A stretch of 5,645 nucleotides of DNA. Source: JAVEVF01 sp034005175 (GTDB lineage: Bacteria > Actinomycetota > Coriobacteriia > Anaerosomatales > SLCP01). The DNA lies in assembly GCA_034005175.1 (NCBI GenBank), contig JAVEVF010000105.1, positions 1 to 5,645 of the forward strand, written 5' to 3'. The translations under genes and the position numbers were made by a program. Below the pieces are notes generated by a model. That model had not been told where the DNA came from, searched no databases, and was given only the letters and a program-made list of their open reading frames with translations. Positions 1 through 5,645 of this stretch are shown in pieces (the stretch's first letter is position 1; each line of letters opens with the position of its first letter).

Positions 1-255
1 TATGGATCCTACCCTTGGTTTCTCAAGCGCCGCATCTCCTCGGCGCAAGGACACCTCTCCAACGAAGCCGCTGCCCACCTCGTCAGCGAGCTCGCGACTG
101 GATCGCTCCTTCACGTGGTAGGACTGCACCTGTCGACGACCAACAACACGCCACGCCTGGCAGGTGCCACGCTCACCGGTGCACTCGCTCGTCTCGGTCA
201 TCCTGCCCAAGTGCGTACCGCAGCTCAAGATGAGCTTTGTACGCTTTCTGGCTAA
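1..255 (+). CDS. MBL-fold metallo-hydrolase, YycJ/WalJ-like, C-terminal part
   Basis: Frame 1 is open from the left edge to a TAA at 253-255, giving 84 residues that are the C-terminus of a longer protein. The segment at residues 8-20 (LKRRISSAQGHLSNEAAA-like) followed by a block reading HLSTTNNTP resembles the C-terminal signature of YycJ/WalJ-type metallo-beta-lactamase-fold proteins; these are usually about 260 residues, so roughly two thirds is missing to the left. The His in the HLS block is where the family commonly places a late metal ligand. Family members are single-domain cytoplasmic hydrolases, some described as nucleases or phosphodiesterases; the substrate cannot be told from this fragment. 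The first metal-binding motif (HxHxDH) is outside the window. The next gene starts 34 nt downstream on the same strand, so cotranscription is possible. Other MBL-fold families remain possible but fit less well. Confidence 0.75.
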   Translation, partial: YGSYPWFLKRRISSAQGHLSNEAAAHLVSELATGSLLHVVGLHLSTTNNTPRLAGATLTGALARLGHPAQVRTAAQDELCTLSG

Positions 256-289
256 GCCCGTCGGCACGTGTTTCGCACACTGAGGACCC

Positions 290-709
290 ATGGACGATAA
301 CACCGTACGCATACGTGGCCATCATCTCGTCTGCATGCAATTCTTGCATGCAGAGGTGTACTCTGCCGAGTTCGGGCATCATCTGTTCGGGATCATCGAC
401 CGTATGTCGCGAGGGGCGCCGAGCACCGTCGTCATCGGACCGGATGATGTGTGCGCGGGATGTCCGGCGCGCAAGAGCGGCACATGTGCGCAAGAGCCTG
501 ACAGCGAAGATGCCATCCGCGTGCTTGATGCGCTGGCGTGCGAGATGCTCGATCTGACGCCTGGCGAGGAGTTCGAGTGGGGCGTCACCTCTCTCTCGGT
601 GCAACGAATACTGGAGCGCTGGCGGGCGCTGGCGTGCGACGGGTGTGAGTGGGAGAGCAGGTGTCGTCCGCTTATGGATCGGGCGACCGGGCAGGTGCGT
701 GCTCCGTAA
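290..709 (+). CDS. DUF1284 family cysteine-rich protein, putative metal or Fe-S binder
   Basis: This 139-residue protein carries the DUF1284 hallmarks: RGHHLVC near the N-terminus (residues 9-15), then PDDVCAGCP (51-59). It has eight cysteines (15, 55, 58, 66, 84, 116, 119, 125), in two clusters, C-x2-C-x7-C and C-x2-C-x5-C, which suggests a bound metal or iron-sulfur centre; that is inference, as the family's function is unknown to me. There is no signal peptide or membrane segment, so it is probably cytoplasmic. The ATG at 290 was chosen because an in-frame TGA lies just upstream (281-283) and the conserved RGHHL motif needs this start. A TGAGGA sequence 3 nt before the ATG is a close and modest ribosome binding site. 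The gene follows the MBL-fold gene by 34 nt, and its last 38 nt overlap the convergent ATPase gene end, so no non-coding terminator separates them. Confidence 0.85.
   Translation: MDDNTVRIRGHHLVCMQFLHAEVYSAEFGHHLFGIIDRMSRGAPSTVVIGPDDVCAGCPARKSGTCAQEPDSEDAIRVLDALACEMLDLTPGEEFEWGVTSLSVQRILERWRALACDGCEWESRCRPLMDRATGQVRAP
330..354. repeat. Perfect inverted repeat inside the DUF1284 gene
   Basis: Two 11-nt arms (330-340 and 344-354) are perfectly complementary around a 3-nt TTC loop, each arm containing GCATGC. In RNA this would form a stable 11-bp hairpin about 40 nt into the coding sequence. The arms encode part of the conserved N-terminal block, including Cys15, so part of the symmetry may be coincidental to coding needs. 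No function is known. Confidence 0.8.
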
Positions 710-1946
710 GCCGCACGATCTCGGCGTGGGCCTCATCGATATCCGCCACGGTGATGGCACCGTGCGCCAGGAGATCGCCCGCGAGCGCCGTGGCCGCACC
801 GTCTGAGAAATCCCGCTCTGGCCCCATCTTGCCAACGAAGACCATGCGTGATGCCGCCTTGCCGAGCGCGCGCAGATTCCCGAGGTTCGCTCGGCCGAAC
901 GGCACTTCGCACACCACGATCGCATCGGCTCTCGCCGCCAAACATGAGACGACCTCCTCGGCTTCTCCGTCAACCTCGCCGAATGCCGGCAGATCAACGC
1001 GCTCAAGCCCGAGCGTCTCGGCTACGGCCTGGTCGACGTCACCTCGGTTGAGCGCTGCGACCATCACGTCGTAGCCCTCAAGGTGCAGACGGCGCAGCAA
1101 GCCCGCTGCAGTGCCCGAACCCCCTACGACCAGCACTCGGCCATCGCGGTCGCCCGACACCGCTCCCTCACGCAGCACAGGTGTCACCGAAACCGAACCG
1201 GTGACCACCTCGGGTCGCACGACGGCACGCACCCCGAAGACCCGTGCGAGCAGATCAGCGGTGATCACAGAGGCTGGAGCGCCAGCGGGCTCGAGGACAC
1301 CTGTCGCCACCACCCCGATGCGGTCACTGAACCGCGCAGCGAGATCGAGATCATGAAAGACCGCCAGGACCGCAAGTCCGCCGTCGGCGAGATCGCGCAC
1401 GAGATCGAGCACCTGAAGCCGGTGATTGAGGTCCAGGTGGCTCGTGGCCTCGTCAAGGAGGAGCACCGAGGGCTCTTGCGCGAGCGCCTGCGCCAGCGCG
1501 AGGCGTTGCAGGTCGCCACCGGACAGCGTGTCCACGGGCTCGGCCGCAAGTCTCAATGTGTCCGTGCGCTCCATGACATGCTCGGCGATATCGATGTCGT
1601 GCGCCCCAGCGTGCTGCAATCTGCCGAGATGCGGATGGCGGCCCATGAGCACGAACTCCAGTGCCGTGAACGCAAACGTGGCACCCACCTGCTGCGGAAC
1701 CACGCCCACAAACCGTGCGCGGCGGTTCACATCCAGCGTTTCAAGCAGGTTGCCGCCCAGCGAGATCGAGCCTTCCGACAGACGTGCGCCACCGGTGACC
1801 GCACGCAGCAACGTCGACTTGCCCGCGCCGTTGGGGCCGATGAGCCCCACCACCTCACCAGCAGAGACGTCGAGTGTGGCGCCTCGGACCACAGTGATCC
1901 CCGGGTAGCCGACGCTGGCGTTCACATATGAGAGCTGAGAGCTCAT
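672..1946 (-). CDS. btuD: Cobalamin ABC importer ATPase with C-terminal extension
   Basis: This 424-residue protein is the cytoplasmic ATPase of a type II (BtuCD/FecCD-like) importer. It has all nucleotide-binding motifs: Walker A GPNGAGKST (37-45), Q-loop PQQ (84-86), signature LSGGDLQR (141-148), Walker B VLLLDEATSHLD (161-172) with Asp165 and Glu166, and the switch His198 in VFHDLD. The ATPase core ends near residue 260, the usual size of the family. About 155 further residues form a second alpha/beta domain opening with VLVVGGSGTAAG (271-282), which looks like a nucleotide- or ligand-binding Rossmann-type start. A C-terminal extension is also known in the haloarchaeal BtuD. The ATG at 1946 overlaps the permease stop as ATGA and has GGAGGA at 1957-1962, 10 nt upstream, so translation is probably coupled. 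B12 as cargo is inferred from the riboswitch ahead of the operon; the ATPase alone could equally serve heme or siderophores. Confidence 0.9.
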   Translation of the reverse strand: MSSQLSYVNASVGYPGITVVRGATLDVSAGEVVGLIGPNGAGKSTLLRAVTGGARLSEGSISLGGNLLETLDVNRRARFVGVVPQQVGATFAFTALEFVLMGRHPHLGRLQHAGAHDIDIAEHVMERTDTLRLAAEPVDTLSGGDLQRLALAQALAQEPSVLLLDEATSHLDLNHRLQVLDLVRDLADGGLAVLAVFHDLDLAARFSDRIGVVATGVLEPAGAPASVITADLLARVFGVRAVVRPEVVTGSVSVTPVLREGAVSGDRDGRVLVVGGSGTAAGLLRRLHLEGYDVMVAALNRGDVDQAVAETLGLERVDLPAFGEVDGEAEEVVSCLAARADAIVVCEVPFGRANLGNLRALGKAASRMVFVGKMGPERDFSDGAATALAGDLLAHGAITVADIDEAHAEIVRLTEHAPARSPDP

Positions 1947-2965
1947 CGGTGGTCTTTCCTCCGTACGAGCAGCCAGATGAAGAAGGGAGCGCCCACGAAC
2001 GCAGTCACTATCCCCACAGGGATCTCGACGGGCGCAAGCGCTGTGCGCGCCACGAGATCGGCCAGCACCATCACTATCGCGCCGCCTATTGTCGACGCTG
2101 GCAACAACAGCCGATGGTCGGGCCCTACGATGAGGCGGGCCATGTGCGGAGTCATGAGGCCCACGAACCCTATCAGCCCGGAGACAGACACGGCACCTGC
2201 CACGAGCAACGCACCCGACCCGAGCAATGCGCGCTTGTACCGCTCCGCATCCAACCCGAGCTCGCCAGCGCGCTCCTCACCGAGCAACATGAGATTGAGT
2301 TCGCGAGTGGAGGTCATCGGCACGGCAAGCCCAAGCACAAGCATGGGTATCACCATCAGCACGTATGACCATGAAGCTGCGGTAAGCCCTCCCATCATCC
2401 AGAAGACCACCGAAGCCATCGACTCGCGGAAGAACACCATCACGAAGGAGGTGATGGCTGAGAGCGCATAGGAGATGGCCACACCTGCAAGCAACAGCGA
2501 GGTCACATCGAGGGCGCCACGCAACGAAGCCAACTTCACCACCAGAAAGATGGTGAGCACCGCACCTGCGAACGCGCCCGCGGGCACCACACCGAAGCGC
2601 AACGCGGTTGCCGATGCAGTGAGCGTGAGCGCGATCACCGCGCCGAGGCCGGCGCCCGACGACATGCCGAGAATGTAGGGGTCGGCAAGCGGGTTGCGGA
2701 AGAGCGCCTGGTACAAGACGCCGGCCGCGGCGAGGCACGCTCCCACGAGAGCTGCGAGAACCACGCGCGGCAGCCGGATGTCGACGATGACAGCGTCCCC
2801 GGGTGCGCGTGGTTCTCCGGTGATCGCGCGCCCGGCGGCTCGCAGGATCTCGCCCGCGCCCACACTCACCGCCCCGAGAGCCACCGCAAGCACCATCGAC
2901 AGCAGGAGCGCGGCAAGCAACACGGTGATGACGGTGACGCGGCGCATACGTGTGGACGCGGTCAT
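1943..2965 (-). CDS. btuC: Cobalamin ABC importer permease, FecCD/BtuC family
   Basis: This 340-residue, highly hydrophobic protein is the membrane subunit; two copies should form the translocation channel. It has the family hallmarks in order: RLPR (64-67) before the second helix, RNPLADPYILG followed by a Gly-rich turn (90-110), a cytoplasmic coupling region LLGEERAGELGLD (228-240) that contacts the ATPase, GFVGLMTPHMARLIVGPDHR (266-285), and the C-terminal PVGIVTAFVGAPFFIWLL (316-333). The length matches the usual 320-350 residues and about ten membrane helices are expected. The ATG at 2965 is supported by a strong TAGGAGGG (2976-2983) that overlaps the stop of the binding-protein gene. 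Only 15 nt separate it from btuF and it overlaps btuD by 4 nt, so the three form one operon. The family also moves heme and ferric siderophores; the leader riboswitch favours B12. Confidence 0.92.
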   Translation of the reverse strand: MTASTRMRRVTVITVLLAALLLSMVLAVALGAVSVGAGEILRAAGRAITGEPRAPGDAVIVDIRLPRVVLAALVGACLAAAGVLYQALFRNPLADPYILGMSSGAGLGAVIALTLTASATALRFGVVPAGAFAGAVLTIFLVVKLASLRGALDVTSLLLAGVAISYALSAITSFVMVFFRESMASVVFWMMGGLTAASWSYVLMVIPMLVLGLAVPMTSTRELNLMLLGEERAGELGLDAERYKRALLGSGALLVAGAVSVSGLIGFVGLMTPHMARLIVGPDHRLLLPASTIGGAIVMVLADLVARTALAPVEIPVGIVTAFVGAPFFIWLLVRRKDHR

Positions 2966-2975
2966 GCGGCTGCAA

Positions 2976-2983
2976 CCCTCCTA
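2976..2983 (-). promoter_or_regulatory. Ribosome binding site of btuC
   Basis: On the minus strand this reads TAGGAGGG and lies 10 nt before the ATG at 2965. The first three bases are the btuF stop codon, so terminating ribosomes sit on the site. This fixes the btuC start. Confidence 0.75.
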
Positions 2984-3961
2984 GAAGAGATCGGGGTGAA
3001 GCGCTTCAGCAATCTGGCGCACACCATCCACCACGCGCGGCCCCGGCCGGCTTACCAGGTTGTCATCAAGAACGTACACTCGGCCGGTGCGCACCGCGGT
3101 GATACCCGAGTATCCCGTGCGCGACTGCAGATCTTCGGGGTTTGACATCGAACCGCGTGTGGCGAGGTATACCACGGGGTCTTCTGCGACGAGCTGCTCG
3201 ACCGAGTACGCCACATAGCCTTCTTCGGTGACGACGTTAGCGCCCCCAGCGGTGGTGATGAGGTCGTGCAGGAGGGTACCGGGGCCAGCGGTGAACAGGG
3301 GGTCCTGTGCGATCTCGAGGAAGACCGGCACGGGCGTGGCGTTAGCGACAACACCTGCGATCTCGTCAAGCTCGTCTCGCATCGAGGAGACGACATCTGT
3401 AGCCGCGTTGCGTGATCCCGTGACCGCCCCCACCATCTCGATCGAGGCGAAGAGCGACTCGAGGTCGGCAGGGTCGACCACCACGACGGCAGCGCCGAGA
3501 TCCTCAAGCTGGCCGACTACATCGGCCTGGATGCCGCCTGTGGCAAGCACAAGTTCGGGCTTGGCGGCAGCGACTGCCTCCAGGTTGGGGCCAGAGAAGT
3601 CGCCCACCACGGCGATGCCGGAGACCTCGGGCGGGTAGTCATCGGCCGAGCTCACGCCCACGAGACGGTCGAGAAGACCCACCGCCGCCACTATCTCGGT
3701 GTTGGCCGGTGCCAAGCTCACGATGCGCTGAGGCTCGGACTCGATGGTCACCTCGCGGCCGCTGTCGTCCGTGACGGTCACGGAGAATGCATCGGTCCCC
3801 TGCGTCTGCTGGCCGCCAGACTCCGGCTGCTGCACATCCTGCTCATCGCCCGCGCATCCCGCCAGGGAGAGCAGCAGCGCAAGCATCAGCACAGACGAAA
3901 GGAACGCCGTAAGGATGCGGTCCTTGCGGGCAGATCTCAACGAACGGGCGGTGCGTACCAC
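2981..3961 (-). CDS. btuF: Cobalamin-binding lipoprotein of the ABC importer
   Basis: This 326-residue protein is the extracytoplasmic solute receptor. A basic N-terminus is followed by a hydrophobic stretch (about 17-34) and the lipobox LAGC, with the lipidated Cys at 36. A polar Gln/Ser/Gly-rich linker runs to about residue 57. The mature part is a class III (helix-backbone) binding protein: VTVTDDSGREVTI (61-73), RIVSLAPANTEI (79-90), VGDFSGPNLEAV with KPELVLATGG (119-143), and PLFTAGPGTLLHDL with AGGANV (221-243), the last resembling BtuF-type proteins. Membrane anchoring fits a Gram-positive envelope. The GTG at 3961 is chosen because AGGAGGT lies just upstream and the basic signal start is kept; an ATG at 3974 is out of frame. 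It is the first gene after the cobalamin riboswitch, which is the main reason to call a corrinoid ligand. Heme or siderophore binding is the alternative. Confidence 0.9.
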   Translation of the reverse strand: MVRTARSLRSARKDRILTAFLSSVLMLALLLSLAGCAGDEQDVQQPESGGQQTQGTDAFSVTVTDDSGREVTIESEPQRIVSLAPANTEIVAAVGLLDRLVGVSSADDYPPEVSGIAVVGDFSGPNLEAVAAAKPELVLATGGIQADVVGQLEDLGAAVVVVDPADLESLFASIEMVGAVTGSRNAATDVVSSMRDELDEIAGVVANATPVPVFLEIAQDPLFTAGPGTLLHDLITTAGGANVVTEEGYVAYSVEQLVAEDPVVYLATRGSMSNPEDLQSRTGYSGITAVRTGRVYVLDDNLVSRPGPRVVDGVRQIAEALHPDLF

Positions 3962-3964
3962 GTG

Positions 3965-3971
3965 ACCTCCT
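3965..3971 (-). promoter_or_regulatory. Ribosome binding site of btuF
   Basis: The minus strand reads AGGAGGT, a near-perfect anti-16S match, ending only 3 nt before the GTG at 3961. The spacing is short, so the start is probable rather than certain. No later in-frame ATG or GTG before the hydrophobic segment offers a better choice; a TTG at codon 8 is too far away. Confidence 0.6.
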
Positions 3972-4000
3972 CATGTCCTCGGCGCGGCCACCGACACGCA

Positions 4001-4035
4001 GAAGACCCGCCACTCACAGGTGAGTGCGGGCCTTC
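4001..4035 (-). terminator. Leader hairpin, probable riboswitch-controlled terminator
   Basis: The arms 4026-4035 and 4001-4010 form a 10-bp helix, topped after one bulged base (4011) by 5 bp (4021-4025 with 4012-4016) and a 4-nt loop. Position 4031/4005 is a G-U pair only in the minus-strand RNA and would be A-C in the opposite RNA, so the hairpin suits the operon's own transcript. It lies between the aptamer and btuF, where a transcription-terminating platform is expected. The downstream tract is poor in U (UCUUC is within the stem, then UGCGUGU), so termination may be inefficient or need a factor. Confidence 0.6.
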
Positions 4036-4138
4036 GGGTGTTGGCGAGTCAGGTTCGGGCGCCGGATCGCGCGTCTCTTCGGAAGATCTTCATGCTGTGG
4101 GTCCGGCGCCGCGATCAAGCCTCGGTTCCTCGAAGGCC
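4029..4138 (-). promoter_or_regulatory. Candidate antiterminator pairing of the leader
   Basis: The strand at 4131-4138 (RNA GGCCUUCG), just after the aptamer, is perfectly complementary over 8 nt to 4029-4036, which is the 5' arm of the terminator hairpin, so the two structures exclude each other. The enclosed stretch contains a perfect 9-bp inverted repeat (4102-4110 with 4058-4066) that would fold as a stem inside it. The same 4131-4138 strand can instead make a short local hairpin with 4119-4123. The pairing is seen; its role as antiterminator is inferred. Confidence 0.4.
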
Positions 4139-4170
4139 GCGTCGCGCGTCTCTCGGCAGGTCTCCTGACT
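4067..4170 (-). repeat. Degenerate direct repeat of the riboswitch 3' end
   Basis: The 12-mer AGAGACGCGCGA (minus strand) occurs at 4142-4153, where it is the 3' strand of the aptamer's closing stem, and again at 4067-4078. The similarity continues upstream in the RNA into the B12 box: about 23 of 29 positions agree with one gap between 4142-4170 and the stretch beginning at 4067. Confidence 0.6.
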
Positions 4171-4265
4171 TCGGGGGCACACAGCCCCACTTCACAGTGG
4201 CGGGTCCGTGCCGGGTTCTCACCGGCTTCCCTATTCTCCCGCAGGCGCGGGCACCGAGTAACGCA
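4145..4265 (-). ncRNA. Cobalamin riboswitch aptamer
   Basis: The minus strand carries the conserved cobalamin aptamer elements in order: GGTGCC (4250-4255), GGGAAGCCGGTG (4221-4232), CCGGCACGGACCC (4202-4214), GCCACTGTGA (4192-4201), and the B12 box AGTCAGGAGACCTGCC (4155-4170). The closing stem P1 can be drawn from 4256-4265 with 4145-4154: nine pairs including two G-U, and one A-A mismatch. It senses adenosylcobalamin or a related corrinoid and should repress expression when the vitamin is abundant. It sits about 180 nt before btuF, oriented with the btuFCD operon, and is the strongest evidence for that operon's substrate. No SD-complementary segment is obvious in the leader, so control by termination looks likelier than direct blocking of translation. 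Confidence 0.95.
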
Positions 4266-4284
4266 GTTATCCAGTTGTCGTTGC

Positions 4285-4313
4285 ATCGTAGCGCAGGGTT
4301 GCGCCGAGGGAAA
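4285..4313 (-). promoter_or_regulatory. Candidate sigma-70-type promoter of the btu operon
   Basis: The minus strand has TACGAT (4285-4290) as a -10 candidate with 4 of 6 consensus bases, and TTTCCC (4308-4313), a poor -35, at 17 nt spacing. Transcription would then start near 4278, shortly before the P1 stem at 4265, which is where a riboswitch transcript should begin. The location is more persuasive than the motif quality. Confidence 0.35.
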
Positions 4314-4365
4314 GCACATCGGCATCTTGTGTGCCTGAGCGCGGAATCACGAGGGTCGTACGGAT

Positions 4366-4402
4366 TACGAGCGGAGCCGACGGATTGCCGACCCCGCTCG
4401 TA
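4366..4402 (-). terminator. Probable terminator hairpin of the catalase gene
   Basis: A perfect 9-bp inverted repeat (arms TACGAGCGG at 4366-4374 and its complement at 4394-4402) with a 19-nt loop lies 27 nt past the catalase stop codon. The loop can form a further small CGG/CCG stem. No U-run follows on either side, so it may be a factor-assisted terminator or an RNA 3'-end stabiliser. It would separate catalase from btu transcription. Confidence 0.45.
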
Positions 4403-4429
4403 TGGGCCTCAGATGCGGTGCACTGATGG

Positions 4430-5645
4430 CTACTCCACGACCTCGGACAGGTCTATCCCCAAGGCCGCGGCCACTCCGGCACCATAGGCTTGGTCGGCCT
4501 TGAGACAGTTGCCGATGTGGCGAAGCTTCACCTCTCTGCCAGCACCGTCAAGCGCCCGCGCCGTATTGTCGAACAGGCGCTGCTGCTCATCTGCGTCCAT
4601 CAAACGGAAGAGCAGACCGGGCTGTGAGTAATAGTCGTCATCATCGGCTCGATAGTCCCACCGATCAGCCGCACCCTCTAGAGCCAACGCCGGCTCAGCG
4701 AACTCCGGCTGCTCGCGCCATGTGCCGTTGCTGTTCGGCTCGTAATGTGGCGTGGAGCCGTAGTTGCCATCCACACGCATCGCACCATCTCGTGAGAAAC
4801 CGTGAACGGGACAACGCGCGGCATTGACGGGGATCTGGTGGTGGTTCACACCCAGTCGGTAGCGCTGGGCGTCACCGTAGGAGAACAGGCGGCCTTGCAG
4901 CATGCGGTCGGGCGAGAAGCCCACACCCGGCACCACATTGGCAGGATTGAACGCGGCCTGCTCCACCTCGGCGAAGTAGTTGTCTGGATTGCGATCAAGT
5001 TCCATGACACCCACCTCGATGAGCGGGTAGTCACCCTTGAGCCAGACCTTCGTGAGGTCGAATGGGTGGAACCTGTAGCTCGCGGCATCTGCCTCGGGCA
5101 TGATCTGCACTTTGAGAGTCCACCGGGGAAAGTCGCCGCGCTCGATGGCCTCGTAGAGATCACGCTGATGGCTCTCACGGTCTACGCCCACGAGCGCTTG
5201 GGCCTCTGCATCGGTGAGGTACTCGATAGGCTGCTCACACACCCAGTGGAACTTGACCCAGCTCCGTTCGCCTGCGGCGTTGATGAGGCTGTATGTGTGG
5301 CTTCCGAAACCGTGCATATGGCGGTAGCTCTTCGGGATGCCTCGGTCGCTCATCAGGATGGTGAGCTGGTGCAGCGCCTCGGGCAGCAGCGTCCAGAAGT
5401 CCCAGTTGTTGTGCGCACTGCGCATGTTGGTGCGCGGATCGCGCTTCACCGCATGGTTGAGGTCCGGGAACTTCAGCGGGTCACGGAAGAAGAAGACCGG
5501 GGTGTTGTTGCCCACGAGGTCCCAGTTTCCTTGTTGCGTGTACATCTTCACGGCGAAGCCTCGGATGTCACGCTCGGCGTCCGCCGCGCCGCGCTCCCCG
5601 GCCACCGTCGAGAAGCGCACGAAGAGGTCCGTCTTCTTGCCGACC
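4430..5645 (-). CDS. Monofunctional heme catalase, N-terminus beyond the window
   Basis: The frame is open from the right edge to a TAG at 4430-4432, giving 404 residues of a protein that is typically about 480-500 long in the small-subunit (KatA-like) class, so roughly 80-90 N-terminal residues are missing. It degrades hydrogen peroxide to water and oxygen in the cytoplasm. Seen motifs: VRFSTVAGERG (visible residues 9-19), GNWDLVGNNTPVFF with the conserved distal-side Asn (39-52), and the heme-ligand signature RLFSYGDAQ (252-260), whose Tyr256 (codon 4877-4879) is the expected proximal iron ligand. DDDDYYSQPG near the C-terminus is also typical. The catalytic distal His motif lies outside the window. 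A GTG at 5620 is internal: family sequence continues upstream of it to the edge. The lack of a long flavodoxin-like C-terminal domain argues against the large-subunit class. It points the same way as the btu operon but has no evident functional link to it. Confidence 0.95.
   Translation of the reverse strand, partial: VGKKTDLFVRFSTVAGERGAADAERDIRGFAVKMYTQQGNWDLVGNNTPVFFFRDPLKFPDLNHAVKRDPRTNMRSAHNNWDFWTLLPEALHQLTILMSDRGIPKSYRHMHGFGSHTYSLINAAGERSWVKFHWVCEQPIEYLTDAEAQALVGVDRESHQRDLYEAIERGDFPRWTLKVQIMPEADAASYRFHPFDLTKVWLKGDYPLIEVGVMELDRNPDNYFAEVEQAAFNPANVVPGVGFSPDRMLQGRLFSYGDAQRYRLGVNHHQIPVNAARCPVHGFSRDGAMRVDGNYGSTPHYEPNSNGTWREQPEFAEPALALEGAADRWDYRADDDDYYSQPGLLFRLMDADEQQRLFDNTARALDGAGREVKLRHIGNCLKADQAYGAGVAAALGIDLSEVVE

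Noticed and set aside
173..1006. Minus-strand open frame of 277 codons across the DUF1284 gene and the btuD end
   Set aside because: It cuts across two well-supported genes, has an Arg/Ser/His-rich shadow composition and no family resemblance.
1083..1931. Long plus-strand open frame of 282 codons opposite btuD
   Set aside because: Its product is rich in Arg, His and Gln with no recognisable motif, and the opposite strand encodes every ABC ATPase motif in order. It is a GC-rich antisense shadow.
2277..2975. Minus-strand 232-codon frame overlapping btuC
   Set aside because: It is very Arg-rich without hydrophobic helices, while the frame starting at 2965 gives a textbook FecCD permease with a good ribosome binding site.
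672..3961. Siderophore or heme importer instead of B12
   Set aside because: The three protein families allow it, but a well-conserved cobalamin riboswitch directly ahead of the first gene favours a corrinoid.
4020..4487. Plus-strand open frames (for example 155 codons) over the leader
   Set aside because: They run antisense through the cobalamin riboswitch and the catalase 3' end and lack protein-family character; the conservation here is RNA structure on the minus strand.
5618..5620. GTG as the catalase start
   Set aside because: Catalase-like sequence (VGKKTDLF) continues in frame upstream to the window edge, and a start here would remove the catalytic His region.

Overview
The window is GC-rich, densely packed DNA. 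Its lipoprotein-anchored binding protein, GTG start, strong AGGAGG-type ribosome binding sites and long ATPase C-terminus suit a high-GC Gram-positive bacterium, perhaps an actinobacterial or coriobacterial lineage. That placement is inference from protein flavour only.

Layout from left to right: (1) the 3' end of a plus-strand metallo-beta-lactamase-fold hydrolase of the YycJ/WalJ type (1-255); (2) a small plus-strand, cysteine-rich DUF1284 protein (290-709); (3) a minus-strand vitamin B12 (cobalamin) uptake operon, read from right to left as riboswitch leader, binding lipoprotein (btuF-like, 2981-3961), permease (btuC-like, 1943-2965) and ATPase (btuD-like, 672-1946); (4) a minus-strand monofunctional heme catalase (4430 to beyond the right edge), whose N-terminal part lies outside the window.

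The three transporter genes are tightly coupled: 15 nt lie between btuF and btuC, and the btuC stop overlaps the btuD start as ATGA. Their substrate is assigned as a corrinoid because a well-conserved cobalamin riboswitch (about 4145-4265, minus strand) precedes them; the proteins alone could also fit heme or a siderophore. The lipoprotein would capture the corrinoid outside the membrane, the permease dimer would form the channel and the ATPase dimer would drive import. High internal B12 should shut the operon down through the leader.

The roughly 470 nt without genes between btuF and the catalase gene hold, in minus-strand order, a likely catalase terminator hairpin, a weak candidate promoter, the cobalamin aptamer, and an expression platform. 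The platform has a strong intrinsic hairpin, a candidate antiterminator strand, and a degenerate repeat of the aptamer's 3' half. This leader is the most interesting part of the window. I found no mobile element, CRISPR array, tRNA or rRNA, and no clearly new multi-gene system.
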